Assembly (NCBI GenBank): GCA_030638765.1
Contig: DAOWDZ010000020.1
Location: 1 to 8,271, forward strand
Direction of reading: 5' to 3'
Length of the DNA stretch: 8,271 nucleotides
DNA from: Desulfocapsa sp.
GTDB lineage: Bacteria; Desulfobacterota; Desulfobulbia; Desulfobulbales; Desulfocapsaceae
Positions 1 to 6,764 of this stretch are shown piece after piece (the stretch's first letter is position 1; every line of letters begins with the position of its first letter). Both the position numbers and the translations under genes were made by a program. The notes under the pieces are model-generated. The model had not been told where the DNA came from, did no database searches, and saw only the letters and a list, made by a program, of their open reading frames with translations.

Positions 1-459
1 ACCCGTGAAGATGCTCTTTTTTTTTTTACAGGCGCCTGTGGCAAACATCAGTCCGCTCTTGTTCTGGTTCTTTTGCGTCGGCTACTCGATTAGGGGATGG
101 ATGGTCTTGCTATATTTGCCACCATGCGAAATTATTTACGAAAATTGCTTATATTCAGATCGTTACAGCTGGGATCAGAGCCATCCTGGCACTCCGGAAT
201 GAATGCGGGACAGTTTCAAAAGGTGTATCTTCCTGCTTTGAAAGAACGTGGAGTGTGGGCTGATATGCTTAAAGGACACCCTTACGCTCTGTTTATGTCG
301 TTTAGCAAAGCGCAGGAGTTTTCATGTGTTGTCTTGAAAAACTGGATGACTTTACTGCTGCAGGCCGAGTTTCGTTTGAAGGGATCACCCATTCCTGCAG
401 AACTGGTACTGGAAGAACTTTTTCTTACGATGTTGAAGCAAAAAAGAACGAGAAGTTGA
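1..459 (+). CDS. holA: DNA polymerase III delta subunit (HolA), C-terminal part, with an internal TAG
   Basis: Delta is the clamp-loader subunit that opens the beta sliding clamp at the replisome. The 5' end lies outside the window. Frame 1 from base 1 reads TREDALFFFTGACGK, then VLLRRLLD, a TAG stop (91-93), then GMDGLAIFATMRNYLRKLL. This fits the HolA middle-domain pattern (ReDALF, then rrLLdqGe, then LarqfRrLL). The rest fits the C-terminal helical domain: HPYALFMSFSKAQEF and LLLQAEFRLKGSPIPAELVL resemble the usual 'hpyk.....a..fs' and 'L.eaDl.lKgs......LE.L' blocks. The gene ends with TGA at 457-459. The frame is unchanged across the TAG, so a point change or readthrough fits better than an indel. 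If the TAG stops translation, the downstream piece could start at ATG 97 (120 codons), but no well-spaced ribosome binding site is visible there. The family call rests on remembered motif patterns, not a search. Confidence 0.72.
17..27 (+). repeat. Run of 11 T within holA
   Basis: An uninterrupted T run encodes the Leu-Phe-Phe-Phe of DALFFFTG. The HolA frame is the same on both sides, so the run length is probably correct. Such runs are prone to polymerase slippage, both in the cell and in sequencing. A shifted frame here would not restore HolA downstream of the TAG. Confidence 0.9.
91..93 (+). other. In-frame amber (TAG) codon inside holA
   Basis: TAG follows CTCGAT (Leu-Asp) and precedes GGG ATG GAT (Gly-Met-Asp) in the frame carrying HolA-like sequence on both sides. 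Homologues usually have Gln or Glu here (LLDQGE / LLEEGE type), so CAG or GAG to TAG is a one-base change. It could be a nonsense mutation, a sequence error, a suppressed codon, or an amber codon read as an amino acid. Confidence 0.85.
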
Positions 460-534
460 AAAATATCAGAAGAGCCTTATGGTAAAAATGATGAAAAGAT
501 ACTATCTTATAAAGAACGTAGTTAAATTAAAAAG

Positions 535-540
535 TATAAT
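535..540 (+). promoter_or_regulatory. Perfect -10 hexamer just upstream of clpS (weak promoter candidate)
   Basis: TATAAT at 535-540 lies in the AT-rich 86-base gap between holA and clpS. No convincing -35 is seen 16-18 bases upstream (about 511-518). If used, transcription would begin at about 547, practically at the clpS ATG (546), giving a leaderless or nearly leaderless message. A second weak candidate, resembling a heat-shock sigma promoter, is TTGAAA at 456-461, 13 bases, then CCTTAT at 475-480. Either could be chance in AT-rich DNA. Confidence 0.25.
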
Positions 541-545
541 GAATT

Positions 546-848
546 ATGAGTGATAAGAAAGGATTGGTGGCAACTAGAGACCGCCGGGAGGTACGGGAGC
601 CGTCTCTCTATAAAGTGTTGTTGCATAATGATGATTACACCTCCATGGAATTTGTGGTTGCTGTGCTTGAAAAGGTGTTCAGGAAAAGCACCGCAGAGGC
701 CAGCAAAATAATGTTAAATGTTCATCAGGAAGGGGTTGGTATTGCAGGAGTCTATACCCGTGAAATTTGCGAGACAAAGATGGCAATCGTTCATGATCTG
801 GCACGGCAGAAAGAGTACCCCCTGCGCTGTAGTATTGAAAAAGTTTAA
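546..848 (+). CDS. clpS: ATP-dependent Clp protease adaptor ClpS
   Basis: ClpS recognises proteins with N-degron residues (Leu, Phe, Tyr, Trp in E. coli) and hands them to ClpA for degradation by ClpAP in the cytoplasm. The 100-residue product has the usual size and the family core: SLYKVLLHNDDYTSMEFV at residues 20-37. N28, D29 and D30 correspond to the E. coli NDD that binds the N-degron, and M34 to the gatekeeper Met. H60 in MLNVHQEG matches the conserved pocket His, and GVYTREICETK (68-78) matches the GVFTaEvAETK block. The N-terminal extension before the fold (about 19 residues) is charged and flexible, as expected. ATG 546 gives the normal length, although no strong ribosome binding site precedes it. 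clpA follows 11 bases downstream, the classic arrangement. Confidence 0.96.
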   Translation: MSDKKGLVATRDRREVREPSLYKVLLHNDDYTSMEFVVAVLEKVFRKSTAEASKIMLNVHQEGVGIAGVYTREICETKMAIVHDLARQKEYPLRCSIEKV

Positions 849-859
849 TTGGTAATTCT

Positions 860-3145
860 ATGATAAGTAAAGCACTGGAAACCGCCCTGATAAGGGCTAT
901 TCGTGAAGCAAAAGAGTATAACCATGAGTATGTTACAGTGGAACATATGCTTTATGGCCTGCTCCATGATGAGTTGACAAATCATATAATTGAGTCATGC
1001 GGCGGATCCACTGAAAATTTGAAAAATCGCTTGGAATCTTTTTTTTCAGGTGAACTTCCAACCCATGTCCATATCCATAACACACAGGGAGCGGGAGAAC
1101 CTGCCCAGACCGTTGCTTTTAATCGTGTTCTGCAAAGAGCGGTTGCCCATGTGCAGAGCTGTGGAAAGAAAGAAGTGGACAGTTCTGATGTACTGGTGTC
1201 CATATTTTCTGAGACGGAATCTCATGCTGTATTTTTTCTCGGTTCTGAAGGCCTGGGCAGGATGTCAGTGGTGGAATTTGTTTCCCATTCTCTCCCTGAA
1301 GGCTTGCAGAAAGAACCACTCGCCCAAATGCCTGAGAACGAGGGCGGGGGGGATAAGAAAGCTGAAAAAGATGCCAAAATTCTTGAGGAGTTTACGGTAA
1401 ATTACGCCCATGTTGCCGCAGAAGGAAAACTTGATCCTCTCATTGGCCGTAAAATTGAAGTAAACAGAATGATGCAGGTGCTTTGTCGTCGTAAGAAAAA
1501 TAATCCTCTACTTGTTGGTGAGCCGGGTGTTGGTAAAACTGCCATAGCTGAAGGACTTGCACTTCTTATTCACGCAGATGCAGAAGCCCGTGACAAGGGT
1601 AATAAACCACTTGTCCCCGATTTGCTTCAGGATGTTGAAATTTTCCTCCTTGATATGGGAAGTATGGTTGCCGGCACAAAGTATCGTGGTGATTTTGAAA
1701 AAAGGATAAAGGGTATTATATCAGCCATAGAACGCAAGGATAACGCCATCCTTTTCATCGACGAAATGCATACCATCGTTGGTGCCGGTGCCACAAGCGG
1801 TGGCTCCATGGATGCTTCCAATCTTTTAAAACCTGCCCTTCAGTCGGGAAGTTTACGCTGCATTGGCTCAACCACCTATGAAGAGTATAAAAATCACATA
1901 GAGAAAGATCGTGCCCTGTCTCGACGTTTTCAGAAGATTGATATTGAAGAGCCAACGGTTGATGAAACAAAACGAATATTACAGGGTCTGCTCTCCCGTT
2001 ATGAGGAACATCATCTGGTCAGGTATTCAAAGCCGGCGGTTCGGGCCACGGCAGAACTTGCTGACAGGTATATCAATGACAGGTTTCTTCCTGATAAAGC
2101 AATCGATATTCTGGATGAGGTAGGTTCTGCTTTTCGTATGGCTGGAAAGCTTGGGAAGGTGGTAAAGGTACGTGATGTTGAAAAAGTAGTTTCCCGCATG
2201 GCGCGGGTTCCTGCGAAAAGCGGAAGCAATGCGGAGCTCTCTTCTTTAAAAGAACTCACAGCATCCATGAAAGAGGTTATTTTTGGTCAGGATGCAGCGA
2301 TTGATGCAGTGGTTACTGCAGTGAAACGATCTCGAGCCGGTCTTGGGAATCCTGAAAGTCCCACTGGCAGTTTTCTCTTTGCTGGCCCCACGGGAGTTGG
2401 TAAAACAGAAGTTGCAAGGCAGCTTGCAGCGCAGCTTTCCATTCATTTTGAACGCTTTGATATGAGTGAATACATGGAGAAACATGCCGTGGCAAGGCTC
2501 ATAGGAGCCCCTCCGGGGTATGTGGGGTTTGACCAGGGGGGACTACTCACTGAAGCTATTCGAAAGCATCCCTATTCCGTATTGTTGTTTGATGAAATAG
2601 AAAAAGCACATCCGGATATCTTCTCTATCCTGTTGCAGGTGATGGACCATTCAACCCTCACCGATAACTCCGGCAGGAAGGCAGATTTTCGCAACGTTAT
2701 TATAATTATGACAACCAATGCCGGGGCAAGAGAGATGTCTGCTGCACCCATTGGTTTTATAGCCGAGACTAAGGGACGTGAACAGAAGGCTTTAAAGAAC
2801 CTGTTTGCTCCCGAATTTCGTAATCGACTCGATGCCAGTATTTCTTTTGCAGCACTTGATGCAAAGTCAGTTGAAAAGGTGGTTGATAAGCTGATGGATG
2901 AGTTGCAGATTCAACTTGCTGAACGAAAAGTTGAGATTAAATTGACTTCTGCAGCACGAAGCTGGCTTGCTAAAACCGGCTATGAACCAGCCTTTGGAGC
3001 ACGTCCTCTGCGTCGTTTGATTTTAAAAGAGATTGGCGACGTACTCACTGACGAGATACTTTTTGGTGAACTTGTTTCTGGCGGATTGGTAACGGTTGGG
3101 GTTAGTAATAAGAAATTAACATTTCGGTTTAAACAGGAAAAATAA
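860..3145 (+). CDS. clpA: ATP-dependent Clp protease ATP-binding subunit ClpA
   Basis: ClpA is a hexameric AAA+ unfoldase that threads substrates into the ClpP peptidase and takes ClpS-bound N-degron proteins. The product has 761 residues (E. coli about 758). The N-terminal adaptor-binding domain is about residues 1-145. Domain D1 has Walker A GEPGVGKT (220-227), pore loop KYRG (274-277), Walker B ILFIDE (297-302) and arginine-finger region SRRF (354-357). Domain D2 has Walker A GPTGVGKT (509-516), pore loop GYVG (553-556), Walker B VLLFDE (574-579), sensor 1 at TTNAG (618-622) and sensor 2 GARPLRR (713-719). There is no long coiled-coil insertion in D1, which excludes ClpB. IGF at 631-633 matches the ClpP-docking loop, so a ClpP partner is expected elsewhere. 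All catalytic motifs look intact. The start fits the family (MISKALETAL); the ribosome binding site is weak. It ends 8 bases before the next gene. Confidence 0.97.
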   Translation: MISKALETALIRAIREAKEYNHEYVTVEHMLYGLLHDELTNHIIESCGGSTENLKNRLESFFSGELPTHVHIHNTQGAGEPAQTVAFNRVLQRAVAHVQSCGKKEVDSSDVLVSIFSETESHAVFFLGSEGLGRMSVVEFVSHSLPEGLQKEPLAQMPENEGGGDKKAEKDAKILEEFTVNYAHVAAEGKLDPLIGRKIEVNRMMQVLCRRKKNNPLLVGEPGVGKTAIAEGLALLIHADAEARDKGNKPLVPDLLQDVEIFLLDMGSMVAGTKYRGDFEKRIKGIISAIERKDNAILFIDEMHTIVGAGATSGGSMDASNLLKPALQSGSLRCIGSTTYEEYKNHIEKDRALSRRFQKIDIEEPTVDETKRILQGLLSRYEEHHLVRYSKPAVRATAELADRYINDRFLPDKAIDILDEVGSAFRMAGKLGKVVKVRDVEKVVSRMARVPAKSGSNAELSSLKELTASMKEVIFGQDAAIDAVVTAVKRSRAGLGNPESPTGSFLFAGPTGVGKTEVARQLAAQLSIHFERFDMSEYMEKHAVARLIGAPPGYVGFDQGGLLTEAIRKHPYSVLLFDEIEKAHPDIFSILLQVMDHSTLTDNSGRKADFRNVIIIMTTNAGAREMSAAPIGFIAETKGREQKALKNLFAPEFRNRLDASISFAALDAKSVEKVVDKLMDELQIQLAERKVEIKLTSAARSWLAKTGYEPAFGARPLRRLILKEIGDVLTDEILFGELVSGGLVTVGVSNKKLTFRFKQEK

Positions 3146-3153
3146 GTTTCGTT

Positions 3154-3519
3154 ATGTTTTCCGGGATGATAGAAGATTTAAGAAACGGAAAAATACCAGA
3201 CCCTGCTCTTTTGCGAGGCAGGTGCCATGCTGCAGTCACTAAAAAACTGGCTTTTGTTCGTCTTCCTCCCACCTACTGGGAGAATGACCCTAAACGCAAT
3301 CCCGAATCAAGTCATCTGTTTTGGGCAGTTCTCCTATTAAAAGACAGGGATATGCTTGATATCGTAAAGGGGATCATCCTTATGGAACAGGCTGAAAGAG
3401 AAGGACTTTCTCTGGAGGAATTTGCAGCGCAGAGTCTGGATACCCTGTATGCTCTAGCTCCTGACGGCACATTTAAGAAACTCTTGCAGAAACAAACAGC
3501 AGATTGGAATGAGCTATAA
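3154..3519 (+). CDS. Hypothetical protein, 121 residues, between clpA and the ATPase gene
   Basis: I do not recognise this family. The product is soluble-looking and mostly helical, with no signal peptide or membrane segment. Visible blocks are MIEDLRNGKIPDPALLRGRC (5-24), a central RLPPTYWENDPKRNP (36-50) and acidic, probably helical stretches such as EREGLSLEEFAA (81-92). It has one cysteine (C24). It starts 8 bases after clpA and its TAA overlaps the next ATG by one base (TAATG), so it is very probably translated and coupled to the ATPase gene. The start could also be Met5 (ATG 3166); neither has a good ribosome binding site. It is not Aat, the Leu/Phe-tRNA-protein transferase often found near clpSA: the Aat motifs are absent and the product is too short. 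Reality of the gene is well supported by position and tight packing; function is unknown. Confidence 0.8.
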   Translation: MFSGMIEDLRNGKIPDPALLRGRCHAAVTKKLAFVRLPPTYWENDPKRNPESSHLFWAVLLLKDRDMLDIVKGIILMEQAEREGLSLEEFAAQSLDTLYALAPDGTFKKLLQKQTADWNEL

Positions 3520-4607
3520 TGTATACTAAATATTTTGGACTCACGGAAAAGCCCTTTTCTTCCACACCAGACTTCCCCTATATCTATATGAGTGATATGC
3601 ACAGAGAAGCCTTGGCTCATCTTTTGTGCGGGATCGGTAGTGATGATTGTTTTATCCTTGTAACGGGTGAACTGGGAACTGGAAAAACGACCCTATGTCG
3701 TTGTCTCCTTGATGATGTTCCGGCCGAAACTGATGTGGCTCTGCTTGCCAAACCACCTTTATCCACTCTTGAATTACTGGAAGCAATCTGTTCTGAATTT
3801 GAAATTTCTCTGGATAACGAAGAGAAAAGTGTAAAACTCTATGTCGATCAATTGATGGCATTCTTAATAAAGGCCCATTCAGATGGAAAAAATGCTGCTC
3901 TTATTATCGATGAAGCACAAAATCTAAGTCTTGAATTACTGGATCAACTTTATTTCTGGGCAAATCTGGAGACAAATAATAAGAAATTATTGAAGATTAT
4001 CTTTCTTGGACAGCCTGAATTGAATCAGATAGTACAACAACCTGAAACTTCTAAAATAGAAGGGGCCATTACTTCAAGGTATCATCTTCTTCCCCTTGAT
4101 AGAGAAAATAGTTTTGCCTATGTTCGACATCGTCTGTCTGTGGCCGGAGCGGGAGAAGAGATTTTTTCAAAAACAGCTCTCTTGCGTTTGTTTGAGCTGA
4201 GCGAAGGTATCCCCAAACGCATTGACGCTTTGTGTGATCGGGCATTACTTGAAACCTATAATGAGCAAAAATATCTAGTGACTTCAGCTATTGTTGACAG
4301 ATCTGCTCTGGGAGAACTCGGAAGTTTGGCAGAAAATCAGATTCCGATACCGCAGAAACAGTCACTGAAAAAGCCGCTTTTGATTGTGTTTTTGGCCTTA
4401 ATTGGCGTTGGTATTGCTTCGTACTATTGGAATAATCAGAAAAGTGCTGGTGTGGCATCCATTTCTTCTCATAAGTCTGAAAAACAGAAAGTTGTGACTC
4501 CGCCGGGTACAACAGTGCCGGTAATTGTGGTGGAAGAACCCGAAAAATTACAACCGCAGAAAAACGCGACGACTATACGAATAATTCCTCTGGAGATAAA
4601 CGATTGA
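3519..4607 (+). CDS. ExeA/GspA-type AAA ATPase with one membrane segment
   Basis: Proteins of the ExeA/GspA (general secretion pathway protein A) family couple a cytoplasmic AAA ATPase to a membrane anchor; in Aeromonas ExeA with ExeB helps the type II secretin assemble through peptidoglycan. The related MshM serves pili. This 362-residue product opens with the family signature YFGLTEKPFSSTPD (5-18) and SDMHREALAHLL (25-36). It has Walker A GELGTGKT (50-57), Walker B ALIIDEAQ (127-134) and FLGQPEL (162-168), which resembles the family's usual VGQPEL. SEGIPKRIDALCDRALL (228-244) is the lid-region signature. A single hydrophobic segment spans about 286-303, followed by a periplasmic tail of about 59 residues rich in Pro, Val and Lys. 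That tail is too short for the peptidoglycan-binding domain of full-length ExeA. Translation is probably coupled to the upstream gene (TAATG). No ExeB/GspB or secretin gene lies nearby, so its actual client is open. Confidence 0.85.
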   Translation: MYTKYFGLTEKPFSSTPDFPYIYMSDMHREALAHLLCGIGSDDCFILVTGELGTGKTTLCRCLLDDVPAETDVALLAKPPLSTLELLEAICSEFEISLDNEEKSVKLYVDQLMAFLIKAHSDGKNAALIIDEAQNLSLELLDQLYFWANLETNNKKLLKIIFLGQPELNQIVQQPETSKIEGAITSRYHLLPLDRENSFAYVRHRLSVAGAGEEIFSKTALLRLFELSEGIPKRIDALCDRALLETYNEQKYLVTSAIVDRSALGELGSLAENQIPIPQKQSLKKPLLIVFLALIGVGIASYYWNNQKSAGVASISSHKSEKQKVVTPPGTTVPVIVVEEPEKLQPQKNATTIRIIPLEIND

Positions 4608-4662
4608 ACTTCCAAGTTTTCCTGTGCATTGATGCTACTACCGCCTCTCTGCCATTGATTTT

Positions 4663-6102
4663 TTGAATTCCATGCTCGATTCCCTGCTCTTCTGGTTTTA
4701 TCAGCAACCCCAGTTCACTCAATTTATAATAGTTGGCAGTTGGAGTTTTGTCTGTGCTTTACTCCTGACTTCATTTGTCCTGTGGCTTTTTTTTCAAAAA
4801 CAGGTGGGTAGTCTTCTTGCCAGGCAGGCAGCCATGGATGCTGTCAAAAAACAGGCATTTGAAAGTCGCCTTGCAGCTGCTGAACAGGTAACCGATTTAA
4901 TTCGTCTTCAACGTGATCAGTTGCTTGAAGAGAAAAAGGTGCATATCACTCTCATTAATGAACTGCGAGAGCAGGAGGCCGACCAGAGAAGCAATGCTGT
5001 AAGGTTGCAGACACAGATAGAACAGGAACAGTTGCGCACTGTAGAAAAACTGGATCTGCTCGGTGATGCTCGTGAGCAGTTACGGTTACAATTTGCGGAG
5101 CTTGCAACACATATCCTTGACGAGAAAAGTGCTGCTTTTTCTAAAGAAAGCCAGACGAATCTCTCTGGTTTACTGGCTCCATTTCAGGAACAGTTGTCAT
5201 CGTTCCGTGAGAAGGTGGATGTTATCCATCATAGTGAGACCAGGGATCGTGCCGCTCTGCAGCGTGAGATAAGTTCTTTGAGAAATCTGAACCAGCAGAT
5301 GACTGCAGAAGCCATTAACCTGACAAGGGCCTTGAAGGGAGATAAACAGGTACAGGGAACATGGGGAGAACTTGTACTGGAAAGGGTTCTCGAACAGTCC
5401 GCTCTACGCAAGGGGGTTGAGTATGAAACCCAGACAGTATTTCGGGATAAGAACAATCGTTTCCAACGACCGGATGTTATCGTTCATTTACCGGATGGAC
5501 GTGATCTTATTATTGACTCCAAAGTATCCATCATTTCCTGGGAAAAGTATGTAAATTGTGATGATGATAAGGAACGGAATGCTTTTCTCAGCTTACATGT
5601 AAAAGCCATTAAGGAGCATGTCAGATTGTTGGGTGATAAGGATTACGGATCACTTGCTGAAATTCGAACGCTTGATTTTGTGTTGATGTTTCTTCCCATA
5701 GAGGCCGCATTTCTTGCTGCGTTTCAAGCGGATGAAACTCTATTTTCAGAAGCAATGAGTCGCAAAGTTATTATTGTCAGCCCCACCACCCTGCTGACCA
5801 CTCTTCGTACAATTGAAAGTATTTGGCACTATGAAAAACAGAGTAGAAATGCCAGAGAAATAGCGGATCGTGCGGCATCTCTTTATGATAAGTTCTGTGC
5901 TTTTACTGAAGATATGGAACGAATAGGCAAGCAGATGCTGGCTCTGCAAAATAGTTATGATAGTGCCATGACCCGTTTGACTCAGGGGCGTGGAAATTTG
6001 ATATCAAAAGTGGAACGTTTTCCGAAAATGGGTGTAAAAGTCAAAAAAGAAATTCCTCAAGCCATAAAAGATATTGCTGATATTGAAGAAAGCAATGTGT
6101 GA
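4663..6102 (+). CDS. rmuC: RmuC family DNA recombination protein
   Basis: RmuC proteins are membrane-anchored and carry a nuclease-like fold; loss of E. coli rmuC raises inversion at short inverted repeats, but the biochemical activity is poorly defined. The product has 479 residues from TTG 4663 or 476 from ATG 4672. A membrane helix lies at about 21-44, then a long charged coiled coil at about 55-220 (many Gln, Glu, Arg, Leu). The conserved domain follows: QGTWGELVLERVLE (231-244), RPDVIVHLPDG (269-279), IDSKVS (284-289), DFVLMFLPIEAAF (338-350) and IVSPTTLL (371-378). RPD and DSK fit the PD-(D/E)XK-like active site proposed for the family. I prefer ATG 4672, because MLDSLLFW leads straight into the helix, but no ribosome binding site precedes either start. 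The gene begins 55 bases after the ATPase gene and no terminator is seen between them. Confidence 0.93.
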   Translation: MNSMLDSLLFWFYQQPQFTQFIIVGSWSFVCALLLTSFVLWLFFQKQVGSLLARQAAMDAVKKQAFESRLAAAEQVTDLIRLQRDQLLEEKKVHITLINELREQEADQRSNAVRLQTQIEQEQLRTVEKLDLLGDAREQLRLQFAELATHILDEKSAAFSKESQTNLSGLLAPFQEQLSSFREKVDVIHHSETRDRAALQREISSLRNLNQQMTAEAINLTRALKGDKQVQGTWGELVLERVLEQSALRKGVEYETQTVFRDKNNRFQRPDVIVHLPDGRDLIIDSKVSIISWEKYVNCDDDKERNAFLSLHVKAIKEHVRLLGDKDYGSLAEIRTLDFVLMFLPIEAAFLAAFQADETLFSEAMSRKVIIVSPTTLLTTLRTIESIWHYEKQSRNAREIADRAASLYDKFCAFTEDMERIGKQMLALQNSYDSAMTRLTQGRGNLISKVERFPKMGVKVKKEIPQAIKDIADIEESNV

Positions 6103-6134
6103 AAAGTGGGCAATGGAAATGGGGAGCTTGGAAA

Positions 6135-6153
6135 GATAATAGGTATCATTATT
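6135..6153 (+). promoter_or_regulatory. Fur-box-like dyad upstream of the Cys-rich gene
   Basis: GATAATAGGTATCATTATT matches the 19-base Fur consensus GATAATGATAATCATTATC at 14 of 19 positions by hand count. It also forms a dyad (ATAAT, 7 bases, ATTAT). It ends 7 bases before the candidate -35 element, a position compatible with control of that promoter. AT-rich DNA can give such matches by chance, so iron (or other metal) control is a suggestion only. Confidence 0.35.
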
Positions 6154-6160
6154 ATTCTAC

Positions 6161-6189
6161 TTTACAACTGGGGATAAAAGATGCATAAT
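6161..6189 (+). promoter_or_regulatory. Sigma-70-type promoter for the Cys-rich gene
   Basis: TTTACA (6161-6166, 5 of 6 to TTGACA) and CATAAT (6184-6189, 5 of 6 to TATAAT) are separated by the ideal 17 bases. The predicted transcript start is about 6196, giving a leader of roughly 58 bases before the ATG at 6254. No obvious riboswitch or strong hairpin was seen in that leader. It is the best promoter match noticed in the window. Confidence 0.6.
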
Positions 6190-6253
6190 ATTGATTGTAG
6201 AAAATATCCAAGTAAAAATTTAAGAGCCCAAAGTTACTAACAGGGAGAATTGT

Positions 6254-6700
6254 ATGTGCCAGGAAATACGAAGAACTTGCAATTGCGGTCAAAAAGATGC
6301 CACTTTTCATCTGCGTGATAATGTGATGGGGCAGGAAGTTATTGATCGTCTTTTTTGTCCTAAGTGCTCAGTTGATCAGAAAGTTGATTCAGAAACCATG
6401 GTCACCGATAACAACTGGATCATCGAATACGATATGGATCTGGTTCGTATGTTTGCAATTACAAAGCTGAGTATGAACCCAACCCATGTGAACCCTGAGT
6501 TTGTTTTTGATGAAGGGTATGCAACATGGCGTGAAATGTATCCGGGGGAGACTGCAGATATCACTGAGGAGCGTAATAAAATCATCGCTATGAAAGACAG
6601 TGATCCAAAGGAATATCTTACAGCGATTAATTCCTGGGCGGTTGAGAGGATTCAACGCTTGAAGGATGATGGTTGGCGTAAGGCCGTTCAAGCGTGCTGA
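6254..6700 (+). CDS. Small Cys-rich (zinc-ribbon-like) protein of unknown function
   Basis: I do not recognise a named family for this 148-residue protein. Its N-terminal part holds paired cysteines: C9-x-C11 (TCNCGQ) and C35-x2-C38 (FCPKCS), plus C2 and a C-terminal C148. Two Cys pairs about 24 residues apart look like a zinc ribbon or other metal site. The rest is acidic and probably helical, with aromatic-rich blocks NNWIIEYDMDLVRMF (53-67) and EGYATWREMYPGE (87-99). There is no signal peptide or membrane segment, so it is probably cytoplasmic. The start is well fixed: AGGGAG lies 6 bases before ATG 6254. It has its own promoter candidate and is closed by a clear terminator, so it appears to be a single-gene unit. 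A regulatory or metal-handling role is possible but not shown. Confidence 0.85.
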   Translation: MCQEIRRTCNCGQKDATFHLRDNVMGQEVIDRLFCPKCSVDQKVDSETMVTDNNWIIEYDMDLVRMFAITKLSMNPTHVNPEFVFDEGYATWREMYPGETADITEERNKIIAMKDSDPKEYLTAINSWAVERIQRLKDDGWRKAVQAC

Positions 6701-6727
6701 ACCCTTTGTAGAGTATATTGATAACAC

Positions 6728-6764
6728 GCCTGAACAGTAAGATGTTCGGGCATTTTTTTGTTTT
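6728..6764 (+). terminator. Intrinsic terminator after the Cys-rich gene
   Basis: GCCTGAACA (6728-6736) pairs with TGTTCGGGC (6743-6751) as a 9-base-pair stem with one T-G wobble and a 6-base loop (GTAAGA). An A, seven T, a G and four T follow. It lies 28 bases after the TGA at 6700 and only 15 bases before the mltF ATG, so mltF needs its own promoter or readthrough. Confidence 0.88.

Noticed and set aside
5..202. Forward open frame in frame 2 at the left edge
   Set aside because: It overlaps the holA frame, which carries the recognisable delta-subunit pattern; this frame shows no family pattern and ends inside holA.
501..522. Imperfect hairpin between holA and clpS
   Set aside because: Short A/T-rich stem interrupted by a 3-base bulge with no T run; not better than chance.
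2011..2268. Reverse-strand open frame antisense to clpA
   Set aside because: A shadow of a strongly conserved gene; composition is explained by clpA codons.
860..3145. ClpB or ClpC instead of ClpA
   Set aside because: There is no long middle coiled-coil domain, the IGF docking loop is present, the length is that of ClpA, and clpS is directly upstream.
6100..6177. Possible selenocysteine readthrough of the rmuC TGA (open for about 24 more codons)
   Set aside because: RmuC normally ends near this point, the extension resembles no RmuC sequence, and it runs through the promoter region of the next gene.
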